Assembly: GCA_963797835.1 (NCBI GenBank)
Contig: CAWCRN010000030.1
Location: forward strand, 1 to 64,000
Direction: 5' to 3'
Origin: JBDTSW01 sp963797835
GTDB lineage: Bacteria; Actinomycetota; Thermoleophilia; Solirubrobacterales; 70-9
DNA length: 64,000 nucleotides
The notes under the pieces were generated by a model. That model made no database searches. It saw only the letters and a list, made by a program, of their open reading frames with translations, and was not told the DNA's origin. How positions within the stretch are numbered: the first letter of the stretch is position 1; the number at the start of each line of letters is the position of its first letter. Made by a program: the position numbers and the translations under genes. Shown here piece after piece: positions 51,726 to 58,213 of the stretch.

Positions 51726-52231
51726 GCACAACGTCCGCCGCCAGCGGCCGTGGAGTGCGGACGCCGAGCATCGGTCGACCGATGCCCGACTCCACCACAG
51801 CGCGGCTGCCCAACGGATTGCCGGCCGAACTCACGAGGGCGCTCGTCTCGCTTTGGACGCAGTACGCGGGCAAGCGGCCGGCCACCGCCCGGACCGACGT
51901 CCGAGGCAACGTCGTCACCTGCGAGCTCGTGGACGCGGTCGGGGATTACGACAAGCGCATGATCGCTCCGCAGAGCCGGGACACCGTCCGCGGCGTCGGG
52001 AAGCTCACCGCGGCGGCGTACAGGCGGGAGGCCGTCGCAGCGGTGGTGAGGCTGACGCGCCAGCGCGTAGCCTCGTTCGTGAGCAACCACGACCGAGAGA
52101 CCGATGTCGCCACCGAGGTATTCACCCTGGAGCCATCCCTCTCGCGAGGAGCGCCACGCGCGGAGAGGCGGTTCCGACACGCCTCCTGGCCGTCCCTACG
52201 GCGCCCGCCGCGCGCCCGAGCGGAGACCTAG
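51722..52231 (+). CDS. DUF2294 / MpsC-like protein
   Basis: A 169-residue protein. Residues ~35-140 resemble the DUF2294 (MpsC) domain: GLPAELTRALVSLWTQYAGKRPATARTDVRGNVVTCELVDAVGDYDKRMI, then REAVAAVVRLTRQRVASFVSNHDRETDVATEVFTLEP, with the characteristic F-x-S-N-x-D/Q-x4-D-x-x-x-E-V-F-x-L-E ending. In Staphylococcus a relative is part of a cation-translocating system, but the molecular role is unclear. The start could be GTG 51722 (overlapping the previous stop) or ATG 51783. Confidence 0.68.
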   Translation: MSTTSAASGRGVRTPSIGRPMPDSTTARLPNGLPAELTRALVSLWTQYAGKRPATARTDVRGNVVTCELVDAVGDYDKRMIAPQSRDTVRGVGKLTAAAYRREAVAAVVRLTRQRVASFVSNHDRETDVATEVFTLEPSLSRGAPRAERRFRHASWPSLRRPPRARAET

Positions 52232-52256
52232 ACCCTCCTAGGGGACACTCTCCGGC

Positions 52257-53171
52257 ATGCTCGTCGGACTCGCCCTCGCCCTCGCCTGCGCCGTGGCGAC
52301 GAGCGTCGCCTTTCTGTTCAAGCACCGTGGCGCGGTTCTCGCGCCCGATGTGCAGATCCGGCACCCGCTGCGAAGCGCCGCCGACCTCTTTCGCTCGAAG
52401 TGGTTCGCGATCGGCTGGGGGGTGGCGGTTGGCGCCTGGGTCCTGCACGTCGGCGCGCTAGCCGTGGCGCCTTTGTCGATCGTGCAGGCCGTCCTCTCGG
52501 GCGGGCTGGTGTTCCTCGCCGTCTTCGCCGAGCGTTTCTTCGGCTTTCGGCTCGGACGCCGCCAGTGGGTCGGCGTGATCGTCACGGTCGCGGGGCTTGC
52601 GGTCATCGGGCTGACCTCGGGGGCGGACGGCGGCGATCCGCCCGAGTACGCCCCGGCCGCGTTGATCGTGGTCGAGTGCGGCATCCTCGTCGCGAGCGGG
52701 GCGGTCGCCGCGATCTCGACCCACCGCCACGTCTCGCCCGCGGCGCAGGGTCTGCTCCTCGGCGCTACAGCCGGGGCGCTTTTCGGCGTCTCGGACATCG
52801 CGATCAAGTTCTTGGCCGATGACATTGCAAGCGGGGTGCTCGAGCTGATCAGCCCGTGGACGGCGGCGGCCGTGATCGCCTCGGTCGGTGCCTTCTACGC
52901 CTCGGCCCGGGGACTGCAGCTGGGGCCGGGCGTCGAGGTGATCGCCCTCACCTCGGTTGCGGCCAACCTCACCGCGATCGTCGGCGGCATTCTGGTCTTC
53001 CGTGACCCGGTCGGCACGGGCGCGCTGGAGGTCACCGGGCGGATGCTCGCGTTCTGTCTCGTCGTCGGAGGGGCCGCCCTGATCCCCGCCCCGGTCCGAG
53101 CCACCAAGGCGCCGTCTGATCCCTCCGCGGGACCAAGGACGGTAACGCCGGGGTCGAACCCTTTCTCCTGA
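52257..53171 (+). CDS. EamA/DMT-superfamily membrane transporter
   Basis: A 304-residue protein with nine to ten hydrophobic helices in two EamA-like halves (LVGLALALACAVATSVAFLFKHRGA; LSIVQAVLSGGLVFLAVFAERFFGFRL; LGATAGALFGVSDIAIKFL; VEVIALTSVAANLTAIVGGILVFRDP). It is a small-molecule exporter or importer of unknown substrate. It follows the DUF2294 gene by 25 bp on the same strand. The last ~25 residues are hydrophilic. Confidence 0.82.
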   Translation: MLVGLALALACAVATSVAFLFKHRGAVLAPDVQIRHPLRSAADLFRSKWFAIGWGVAVGAWVLHVGALAVAPLSIVQAVLSGGLVFLAVFAERFFGFRLGRRQWVGVIVTVAGLAVIGLTSGADGGDPPEYAPAALIVVECGILVASGAVAAISTHRHVSPAAQGLLLGATAGALFGVSDIAIKFLADDIASGVLELISPWTAAAVIASVGAFYASARGLQLGPGVEVIALTSVAANLTAIVGGILVFRDPVGTGALEVTGRMLAFCLVVGGAALIPAPVRATKAPSDPSAGPRTVTPGSNPFS

Positions 53172-53307
53172 GCACCTTGCGCGGAGCGCGATTTGAGGCC
53201 GGAGCGGAAGCCCCACGTACGCCTCTGCCCACCGCCCTCGAAGTGGATGGTCGCCACCTCCGTCACCTCGGAAGCATCTTCCCCCATGATTGGAGACTGC
53301 CCAATCA

Positions 53308-53374
53308 ATGCGCTTTCCATGCAAAGCGGCTATTTCGGGGTTAAGACCCGCTCGTGCCCATTCTGTGCCCGTAA
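53308..53374. repeat. Attachment-like repeat cluster (right)
   Basis: The 21-bp sequence of 49478-49498 recurs exactly at 53308-53328. At 53352-53373 there is a double TCGTGCCCATT / CTGTGCCCGTA with the 11-bp period of the left and middle clusters. It lies in a ~300-bp stretch (53172-53471) with no convincing gene. With the left (45726-45760) and middle (49478-49528) clusters it divides the region into two segments of about 3.8 kb. Confidence 0.6.
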
Positions 53375-53404
53375 GGGCCGAAAACCCGCACCAGGGCTAG
53401 AGAT

Positions 53405-53427
53405 GGCTAGAAGAGCCTGTTCTAGCC
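53405..53427. repeat. Copy of the SRAP 3'-end sequence within a hairpin
   Basis: AGAAGAGCCTGTTCTA at 53409-53424 is identical to 45609-45624, the end of the SRAP gene including its stop. Here it is extended to a hairpin, GGCTAGAA-GAGCCTG-TTCTAGCC. A third copy of the first 14 bases is at 54040-54053. This could be the scar of an element that integrated at the SRAP 3' end. Confidence 0.5.
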
Positions 53428-53471
53428 GGCTCTGCTGGTATTGCCTGCCGAGTTCAGGCCCAGCCGCGGGC

Positions 53472-53954
53472 TCAGGGCCTCTGCGCCACCCACGCCAAGG
53501 TGCCGGTCTTGCAGGTGCTCTGCGGCGGACCGAGGTCGACCCGCTGGTTGTAGGTCCCGGCCGCCCCGCCACCGCGCTTCAGCTTGCCGACGAGGTGAGT
53601 GAAGAAGCCCGGGTCGACGGTGCGGACGTCGAACGCGCCGCGCCGCACGCGGTTCCCGGAGGAGTACCTATTGAAGCCGTTGTGAGCACCTGGCCCGTTT
53701 TCGCAGGTGAACGGCACGTCGTCGTAGTCGAGCCGCTTGACGACCCGCTTGCCGGCCTTCGTCCCGACCGTGAGGTCAAACCGGGTCTCCGGGAGTCCCT
53801 TGATGTGGCCCTCGTAAACGGCGGCATCGGCCACTACGCTCGCCGTAAGCAGCCAGGAGGCGGCGAGGAGAAGGCAGAGCGTCGAACTCACCTTCGAGTA
53901 GGTGGGGTGGGCACGGAGCCTGGCAACCACGGTTTCGCCGTTCTCCTCAGACAT
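53472..53954 (-). CDS. Exported protein behind a SnoaL-type leader
   Basis: A 160-residue protein. It begins MSEENGETVVARLRAHPTYSKV, like the MSQENVE SnoaL proteins, but then continues with a hydrophobic signal (LCLLLAASWLLTASVVADAAVYEG) and a short beta-rich secreted domain (LPETRFDLTVGTKAGKRVVKRLDYDDVPFTC, then FNRYSSGNRVRRGAFDVRT). No SnoaL domain is present. Two Cys may form a disulfide. The promoter, with GATACT eight bases before ATG 53954, is the SnoaL-type one. It looks like a start module captured by another gene. Confidence 0.7.
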   Translation of the reverse strand: MSEENGETVVARLRAHPTYSKVSSTLCLLLAASWLLTASVVADAAVYEGHIKGLPETRFDLTVGTKAGKRVVKRLDYDDVPFTCENGPGAHNGFNRYSSGNRVRRGAFDVRTVDPGFFTHLVGKLKRGGGAAGTYNQRVDLGPPQSTCKTGTLAWVAQRP

Positions 53955-54039
53955 CGCCCCCCAGTATCCCGATAGCGGAGGGGGAGGGTTTAGATCCGCC
54001 TTCTCGATGATGTTGCGTAACGGCCGTCACGGCCGGAAC

Positions 54040-54053
54040 AGAAGAGCCTGTTC
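54040..54053. repeat. Third copy of the SRAP 3'-end 14-mer
   Basis: AGAAGAGCCTGTTC, identical to 45609-45622 and 53409-53422. It is flanked by GGCCGTCACGGCC-type inverted sequence at about 54021-54034, which resembles the inverse of the sequence just after the SRAP stop (GCCGTGACGGGCCGTAACG). Confidence 0.45.
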
Positions 54054-54063
54054 GAGGGCCCGA

Positions 54064-54537
54064 TCAGGCGGGCTGCGGGGGCGGGGGCTGCTGCGGTGCC
54101 GGCGGCGGTGGCGCCTCGCCCTCGCCCGCGAGGGGGACGCCGCCGATCGGCCGTTCCTCCTCGACGTGCCACTCCTGGTTGAACGCGATGAGTGCGACCA
54201 CGATGAGCAGAAGCTGCACCGGCACGAGGACCAACGTCAGCAGGCCGAGTAGGTCCTCGGGCAGCGCCGGCGAGTCGAGCCCGTCCTTGGAGCGCTCGAA
54301 CCAGGCCGGGGCCGCGATCGCGGCGAAGATGGCGAGGATGATGGCGAGCGACGCGGCCACGGGCAGGAGCCCGCGGTTCCAGCCCATGATCAGGATCGCG
54401 AAGACGATGTAGAGGCCCGCGTAGATCAGCGACATGAAGGCGACGCTGGAGCTCTGCAATCGCTCCCAGCCGCCGAGGGTGACGATGATCACGAGGGCCG
54501 CCGAGACGAGTAGAACCAGGGCCACAACTGCCTTCAT
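54064..54537 (-). CDS. Small membrane protein with proline-rich tail
   Basis: A protein of 157 residues from ATG 54537 (181 from ATG 54609). It has four hydrophobic segments: KAVVALVLLVSAALVIIVTL, AFMSLIYAGLYIVFAILIMG, LLPVAASLAIILAIFAAIAAP and LLGLLTLVLVPVQLLLIVVALIAF. A cytoplasmic-looking tail rich in Pro and Glu follows (EEERPIGGVPLAGEGEAPPPPAPQQPPPPQPA). No family is recognised. The shorter start puts Met directly before the first membrane helix and is preferred. Confidence 0.65.
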   Translation of the reverse strand: MKAVVALVLLVSAALVIIVTLGGWERLQSSSVAFMSLIYAGLYIVFAILIMGWNRGLLPVAASLAIILAIFAAIAAPAWFERSKDGLDSPALPEDLLGLLTLVLVPVQLLLIVVALIAFNQEWHVEEERPIGGVPLAGEGEAPPPPAPQQPPPPQPA

Positions 54538-54690
54538 CGACTTCGACGAGGCCTTCTCCCTGTTCGGCCGCCAGACCTCATACCCGGGCCGGACGCTCGC
54601 TACTTCCATCGATTCCGAAGTCTATGCGCTGCCGCACCAGGGCGCAGCAGTTCAGCCCACGGCCCATGTTGCGCCTAAGATCGGCGGCGT

Positions 54691-54774
54691 GCGGGCGTGG
54701 TGGAACTGGAATACACACCGGCTTTAGGTGCCGGTGCTCGCGAGAGCTTGGGGGTTCGAATCCCTCCGCCCGCA
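54691..54774 (+). tRNA. tRNA-Leu (anticodon TAG)
   Basis: An 84-nt class II tRNA. The acceptor arms are GCGGGCG and CGCCCGC; the anticodon stem CCGGC with loop TTTAGGT gives TAG; a long variable arm precedes the T arm GGGGGTTCGAATCCCTC. CCA is not encoded. A -10-like TAAGAT is at 54676-54681. The stop codon of a minus-strand gene begins at the very next base (54775). Confidence 0.93.
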
Positions 54775-55074
54775 TCAGACCTTTGGACCGATAAACCAGT
54801 CGAGGATCGCAACCGAATCACGGTGCGAGATCGAGATGTTCGTGGGATTCGACCGTGTCCATCGCACGCCAAGGAGCTCGCAGTGGTCGCAGAAGATCCG
54901 GCGGATGTCCTCGGAGTGGTTCGTGAAGAAGTAACGCGGATACGAGTAGTGGGCGAGCCGCCCGTCACTCAGCTCCGTTGAGAACGAGTTCGTGACGCGC
55001 GAGCCGTTCGAGTGGACGAGCAGCTGCTTGACGCTTGCGAAGTCTGCCTGGGGCCGGGCGTTGGACACAAACAT
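54775..55074 (-). CDS. Small LAGLIDADG-endonuclease-like C-terminal domain protein
   Basis: A 99-residue protein (from ATG 55074; GTG 55107 also possible). The sequence HYSYPRYFFTNHSEDIRRIFCDHCELLGVRWTRSNPTNISISHRDSVAILDWFIGPKV resembles the C-terminal part of LAGLIDADG-like proteins common in Actinobacteria (S-x-D-I-x-x-I-F ... G-x-x-W-T ... S-V-A-x-L-D-x-x-x-G-P-K). The classical LAGLIDADG motif itself is not seen, so activity is uncertain. Its ATG lies inside a LexA-box-like palindrome, and its stop abuts tRNA-Leu(TAG) with no gap. Confidence 0.6.
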   Translation of the reverse strand: MFVSNARPQADFASVKQLLVHSNGSRVTNSFSTELSDGRLAHYSYPRYFFTNHSEDIRRIFCDHCELLGVRWTRSNPTNISISHRDSVAILDWFIGPKV

Positions 55075-55081
55075 ATGTTCG
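55068..55081 (-). promoter_or_regulatory. LexA (SOS) box-like palindrome at the start of the small nuclease-like gene
   Basis: CAAACATATGTTCG (CGAACATATGTTTG on the minus strand) differs by one base from the perfect palindrome CGAACATATGTTCG, which fits the Gram-positive/actinobacterial LexA consensus CGAAC-N4-GTTCG. The gene's ATG is the central ATG of the palindrome, so a bound repressor would block initiation directly. Confidence 0.6.
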
Positions 55082-55147
55082 CCTGAGGGTCGGACGCACA
55101 CCGCCACGGGGCGGCCGAGTGACCGACTACCATTGGCCGCCGCTCCC

Positions 55148-55220
55148 GGGGGAGTGAGTTAGTGGTCCATTCGCTCGGTCTCCAAAACCGAGAACCCGGG
55201 TTCGAATCCCGGCTCCCCCG
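55148..55220 (+). tRNA. tRNA-Trp (anticodon CCA)
   Basis: A 73-nt tRNA. The acceptor arms are GGGGGAG and CTCCCCC; the anticodon stem TCGGT with loop CTCCAAA gives CCA; the T arm is CCGGGTTCGAATCCCGG. A CCA tail is not encoded. A CAP-domain gene follows after 46 bp on the same strand. Confidence 0.92.
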
Positions 55221-55266
55221 CTTCAACCGGAACCTATGGGGGGATCCGGTGTTAGAAAGGATCCGC

Positions 55267-55860
55267 ATGAACATCAGTCGCACATCCGAAACTCCAAGCG
55301 CGCGCCGTTGGGCGACCTGGCTTGCAGCCGCGCTCCTCGCCGGGGTGGCGCTGGTGGCCGCCGGCCCCGGCGCCGGACAGGCCTTCGCGGGCTCCAGCTG
55401 CAACCACGCCGACTCCGGCATCGACGAGGCGACCGCGAAGCAGCTCGCCAAGGCCATCCGCTGCCTCATCAACGAGGACCGGGCGGACCGGGATCTTCAC
55501 CGCCTCGATTCCGACTCTCGCCTGCAGGAGGTCGCCGGCAAGCACAACCGAACGATGCTGCGGAAGAACTGCTGGAACCCGCAGTGCCCGGACGAGCCGG
55601 GGCTGGCCAAGCGCATCAAGCGGTCCGGCTACACGGACGGAGCCACCAAGTGGCGCTACGCCCAGATCTTCGGCTGCCACACGACGCCCGCGTTGATGTT
55701 CGACATCTGGCTCAACCAACAGTTCCCGCGCGCCCAACTCCGGGATGGTGCCTATCGCGACATCGGGGTCGTGGCCGCCCGCGACCAGGTCGGGCAGTCG
55801 GAATGCGACGACGGCAACGAGGCCACCTACACCGTGGTCCTCGGAGTCCGCAAGTCGTAA
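55267..55860 (+). CDS. Secreted CAP-domain-like protein, diverged copy
   Basis: A 197-residue protein with a signal peptide (LAAALLAGVALVAAGPGAGQAFA). The mature domain follows the CAP/SCP layout of the next two genes: AIRCLINEDRADRDLHRLDSDSRLQEVAGKHNRTMLRKNC, then DEPGLAKRIKRSGY. Where the paralogues have AYSENIAYG and SGHRANIL it reads RYAQIFGCH and FPRAQLRD, so the usual Glu and second His are lost. An AAAGGA ribosome site precedes ATG 55267. Confidence 0.75.
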   Translation: MNISRTSETPSARRWATWLAAALLAGVALVAAGPGAGQAFAGSSCNHADSGIDEATAKQLAKAIRCLINEDRADRDLHRLDSDSRLQEVAGKHNRTMLRKNCWNPQCPDEPGLAKRIKRSGYTDGATKWRYAQIFGCHTTPALMFDIWLNQQFPRAQLRDGAYRDIGVVAARDQVGQSECDDGNEATYTVVLGVRKS

Positions 55861-55976
55861 CCCTGACCCTCGGATTCCGTACGTAAGGGGGGTGACGGCG
55901 TTAGCGATTGCTTACGTCATGAGCGAACGATAAGCTCCTGCTTAGTTCTACCCCTGGCGGGTACTCAGATCTTCCG

Positions 55977-56567
55977 ATGTCTCTTTCCTCGCCCCGACTT
56001 CCGCATGTTCTCCGCCTCAGCCCGCTCGCGGCCGTGGTCGCGTTGGTGCTGGCCGCCGTCGCCCTCGCCGTCCTGGTTCCCGCCCCGGCGAGCGCCGACG
56101 GCGGCGGATTCGCCTGCGTGCATCACGGCGACAAGCGGCCCAAGCACCTTCGGACCAAGCAGGCGCGCAACGCCGTCATCTGTCTGATCAACAAGCAGCG
56201 CAGGGACAACGGGCGCGGCGGGCTGGATTGGGACTCAAGGCTCAACGAGTCGGCGCGGAAGCACTCGAAGCGAATGGCCGACCGTGGCTGCTTCGCACAC
56301 CAGTGCCCGGGGGAGAGCGGCCTCGAGAGTCGTCTCAGGGCGGTCGGGTATCTGCACGGCGGGCTCAACCGCTGGGCCTACTCCGAGAACATCGCCTACG
56401 GCACGGGAGGCCGGGCGACCCCGCGTGAGACCGTCAAGCGCTGGATGCGCTCGAGCGGCCACCGCGCGAACATCCTCAGCCGCACCTACGAGGACGTCGG
56501 AGCCGGCTTTGCCGCGAAGGGCAACACGGGCTTCTACACCGCCGACTTCGGCATGCGCTCGGGCTAG
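55977..56567 (+). CDS. Secreted CAP-domain protein, copy 2
   Basis: A 196-residue secreted CAP (SCP/PR-1) protein. The signal (AAVVALVLAAVALAVLVPAPASA) is followed by ARNAVICLINKQRRDNGRGGLDWDSRLNESARKHSKRMADRGCFAHQC, AYSENIAYGTGG and RSSGHRANILSRTYEDVGAGFA, which contain the conserved His/Glu/His residues. The domain occurs in secreted bacterial proteins of varied and mostly unknown function. It is 116 bp after copy 1 and 105 bp before copy 3. Confidence 0.9.
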   Translation: MSLSSPRLPHVLRLSPLAAVVALVLAAVALAVLVPAPASADGGGFACVHHGDKRPKHLRTKQARNAVICLINKQRRDNGRGGLDWDSRLNESARKHSKRMADRGCFAHQCPGESGLESRLRAVGYLHGGLNRWAYSENIAYGTGGRATPRETVKRWMRSSGHRANILSRTYEDVGAGFAAKGNTGFYTADFGMRSG

Positions 56568-56672
56568 CCCCGGGGCTGGGACTCCCTCGCGCAGCGCTGA
56601 AGGTCGGCGATCCGTCCAGGGTGGGGTGGCACTCCTAACGCATGGATCGGCGGCGCCGATCTGCCAGGGCAG

Positions 56673-57233
56673 ATGCATCGTTTCGTTGCCAGCGTCCGCC
56701 TGCCGTTCGTGTGCGCCATCGTGGCGGCCACGGTTGCGCTGATCGCCGCCGCCCCGGCGAGTGCCGACGGCGGCGGCTACGCCTGCGTCCACCATGGCGA
56801 CAAGCGGCCCGGCAACATCGAGACCAAGCAGGCGCGCAACGCCGTCATCTGCCTGATCAACAAGGCGCGGCGCGACAACGGGCGCGGAGGGCTGGACGGG
56901 GACTCGAGGCTCAACGAGTCGGCGCGGAAGCACTCGAAGCGGATGGCGGGGGGCTGCTTCTCGCACGAGTGCCCGGGCGAGAACGGCCTCGAAGGGCGGC
57001 TCAAGTCCGTCGGGTACCTGGTCGGCGGGCTGACGCGCTGGGCTTACGGCGAGAACATCGCCTACGGCACCGGTGGCCACGGCACCCCGCGCGAGATCGT
57101 CAAGGCTTGGATGCACTCGAGCGGTCACCGCGCCAACATCCTCAGCCGCACGTTCGAGGACGTCGGCGTCGGCTTCGCCAGGAACGGCGACCGGGGCTAC
57201 TACACCGCCGACTTCGGCCTGCGCCAGGGCTAG
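56673..57233 (+). CDS. Secreted CAP-domain protein, copy 3
   Basis: A 186-residue paralogue of copy 2, nearly identical over long stretches (CVHHGDKRPGNIETKQARNAV, NESARKHSKRMAGGCFSHECPGENGLEGRL, YGENIAYGTGGHGTPREIVKAWMHSSGHRANILSRTFEDVGVGFARNGDRGYYTADFGLRQG). All CAP signature residues are kept. It clearly arose by tandem duplication of copy 2. The stop is 16 bp from the convergent serine hydrolase. Confidence 0.9.
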   Translation: MHRFVASVRLPFVCAIVAATVALIAAAPASADGGGYACVHHGDKRPGNIETKQARNAVICLINKARRDNGRGGLDGDSRLNESARKHSKRMAGGCFSHECPGENGLEGRLKSVGYLVGGLTRWAYGENIAYGTGGHGTPREIVKAWMHSSGHRANILSRTFEDVGVGFARNGDRGYYTADFGLRQG

Positions 57234-57249
57234 CGCACCGGCCGCTTGC

Positions 57250-58095
57250 TCAGCCGTCGCGGTCGGCGTGGGCGGTGCCGTGGACGATCGCCTTGCCGCA
57301 GTGCACCTTGCGGATGCTGCGCAAGAGCCGCTCGGCGACGCCTTCGATCGTCTCGGTGCCGTACTCGTGGTTGGGGCTGAACTCGGTCATAACCGACAGC
57401 GAGGCCGCGCAGCGGCCGCTCTCGTACAGGGCGCTCTGGTGGTTCACCCGCCCGGTGCCGACGCCCCACCCGCCCTTGAAGAACAGGTTCCAGCCGGCGG
57501 GCCGGGCGTCCGCCACCCCCCAGCGCTGCGACGGGACGATGTGGGAGAGGAGATACCGCGCGTAGCCCTCGTGCCGGCCGGGGATCCAGCGGTCCCAGTT
57601 CAGGAAGAAGCGGGCTTGGTCGCGCGGGCTGGTGCGGCTCAGGCCCCAGACCGAGTCGTAGGAGAAGTCCCGCATGCCGGCGCGCCTGGCCATCGCCGTG
57701 ATCGGCCCCGCGCCGAGCATGTCGCGCAGCCGGGTCGCCGCCTCGTTGTCGGAGCGGCGGATCATCGGCCCCAGGAGGTCGCGCTCCCAGCCCTGGAGCG
57801 AGCGGTCGCGCACGCCCGGCCGGCTGAGGTAGGTGGCCAGCAGCAGAGGCTTGAACAGGCTGGCCATCGGCGACGATGCGCCCGGGCTCAGCGAGTGCCT
57901 CCGCCCGTAGGGGTCGATGAAGGTGAAGCGAACGCTTCCTGCCCGCCCCCTCGCGTAGCGTTTCGCGGCACTCACGTCGGGCTTCCACCCGCCCCGGACG
58001 GTGTCCGTCTCATGGAGCGGGGGAGAGCGGTCCGCCCCCGCCGTCGCGACGCCGACCGCAGCGCTCACGATCAGGGCCAGCAGGGCAATGCTCAT
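57250..58095 (-). CDS. Class A beta-lactamase-fold serine hydrolase
   Basis: A 281-residue exported serine hydrolase. The signal MSIALLALIVSAAVGVATAGA is followed by a domain with the three penicilloyl-serine-enzyme motifs: S-x-x-K in PMASLFKPLLL, SDN in IRRSDNEAATRL and KGG in LFFKGGWGVG. A general-base Glu of true beta-lactamases is not evident, so a peptidase-like or unknown role is preferred. ATG 58095 is used: the longer GTG start at 58131 would lie over the tRNA-Gly promoter. Confidence 0.8.
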   Translation of the reverse strand: MSIALLALIVSAAVGVATAGADRSPPLHETDTVRGGWKPDVSAAKRYARGRAGSVRFTFIDPYGRRHSLSPGASSPMASLFKPLLLATYLSRPGVRDRSLQGWERDLLGPMIRRSDNEAATRLRDMLGAGPITAMARRAGMRDFSYDSVWGLSRTSPRDQARFFLNWDRWIPGRHEGYARYLLSHIVPSQRWGVADARPAGWNLFFKGGWGVGTGRVNHQSALYESGRCAASLSVMTEFSPNHEYGTETIEGVAERLLRSIRKVHCGKAIVHGTAHADRDG

Positions 58096-58115
58096 CCGGG
58101 CCACGAGGTGAAACC

Positions 58116-58121
58116 TATAAT
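58116..58121 (+). promoter_or_regulatory. -10 element of tRNA-Gly
   Basis: TATAAT, a perfect -10 hexamer, ten bases upstream of the tRNA-Gly(TCC) 5' end. No obvious -35 consensus stands 17 bp before it. Confidence 0.6.
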
Positions 58122-58131
58122 CGGCCGCCAC

Positions 58132-58203
58132 GCGGGCGAAGTGTTACTGGTTGCACACAAGCCTTCCAAGCTTGAAGAGTCGGTTCGAGCCCGATCGCCC
58201 GCT
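58132..58203 (+). tRNA. tRNA-Gly (anticodon TCC)
   Basis: A 72-nt tRNA. The acceptor arms are GCGGGCG and CGCCCGC; the anticodon stem CAAGC with loop CTTCCAA gives TCC; the T arm is GTCGGTTCGAGCCCGAT. CCA is not encoded. A truncated HNH gene on the opposite strand ends 10 bp beyond its 3' end. Confidence 0.93.
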
Positions 58204-58213
58204 TGGATCTGAG

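Noticed and set aside
53147..53172. GGGGTCGAACCCTTTCTCC as a tRNA T-arm
   Set aside because: There is no matching acceptor or anticodon arm upstream; it is the 3' coding end of the DMT transporter.
45609..54053. A complete prophage or integrative conjugative element
   Set aside because: No integrase, capsid, terminase large subunit, portal, relaxase or transfer gene is present. Only attachment-like repeats and accessory genes are seen, so no more than remnant or satellite status is claimed.
57250..58131. Serine hydrolase starting at GTG 58131
   Set aside because: This start would overlap the tRNA-Gly promoter (TATAAT 58116-58121). ATG 58095 gives a normal signal peptide.
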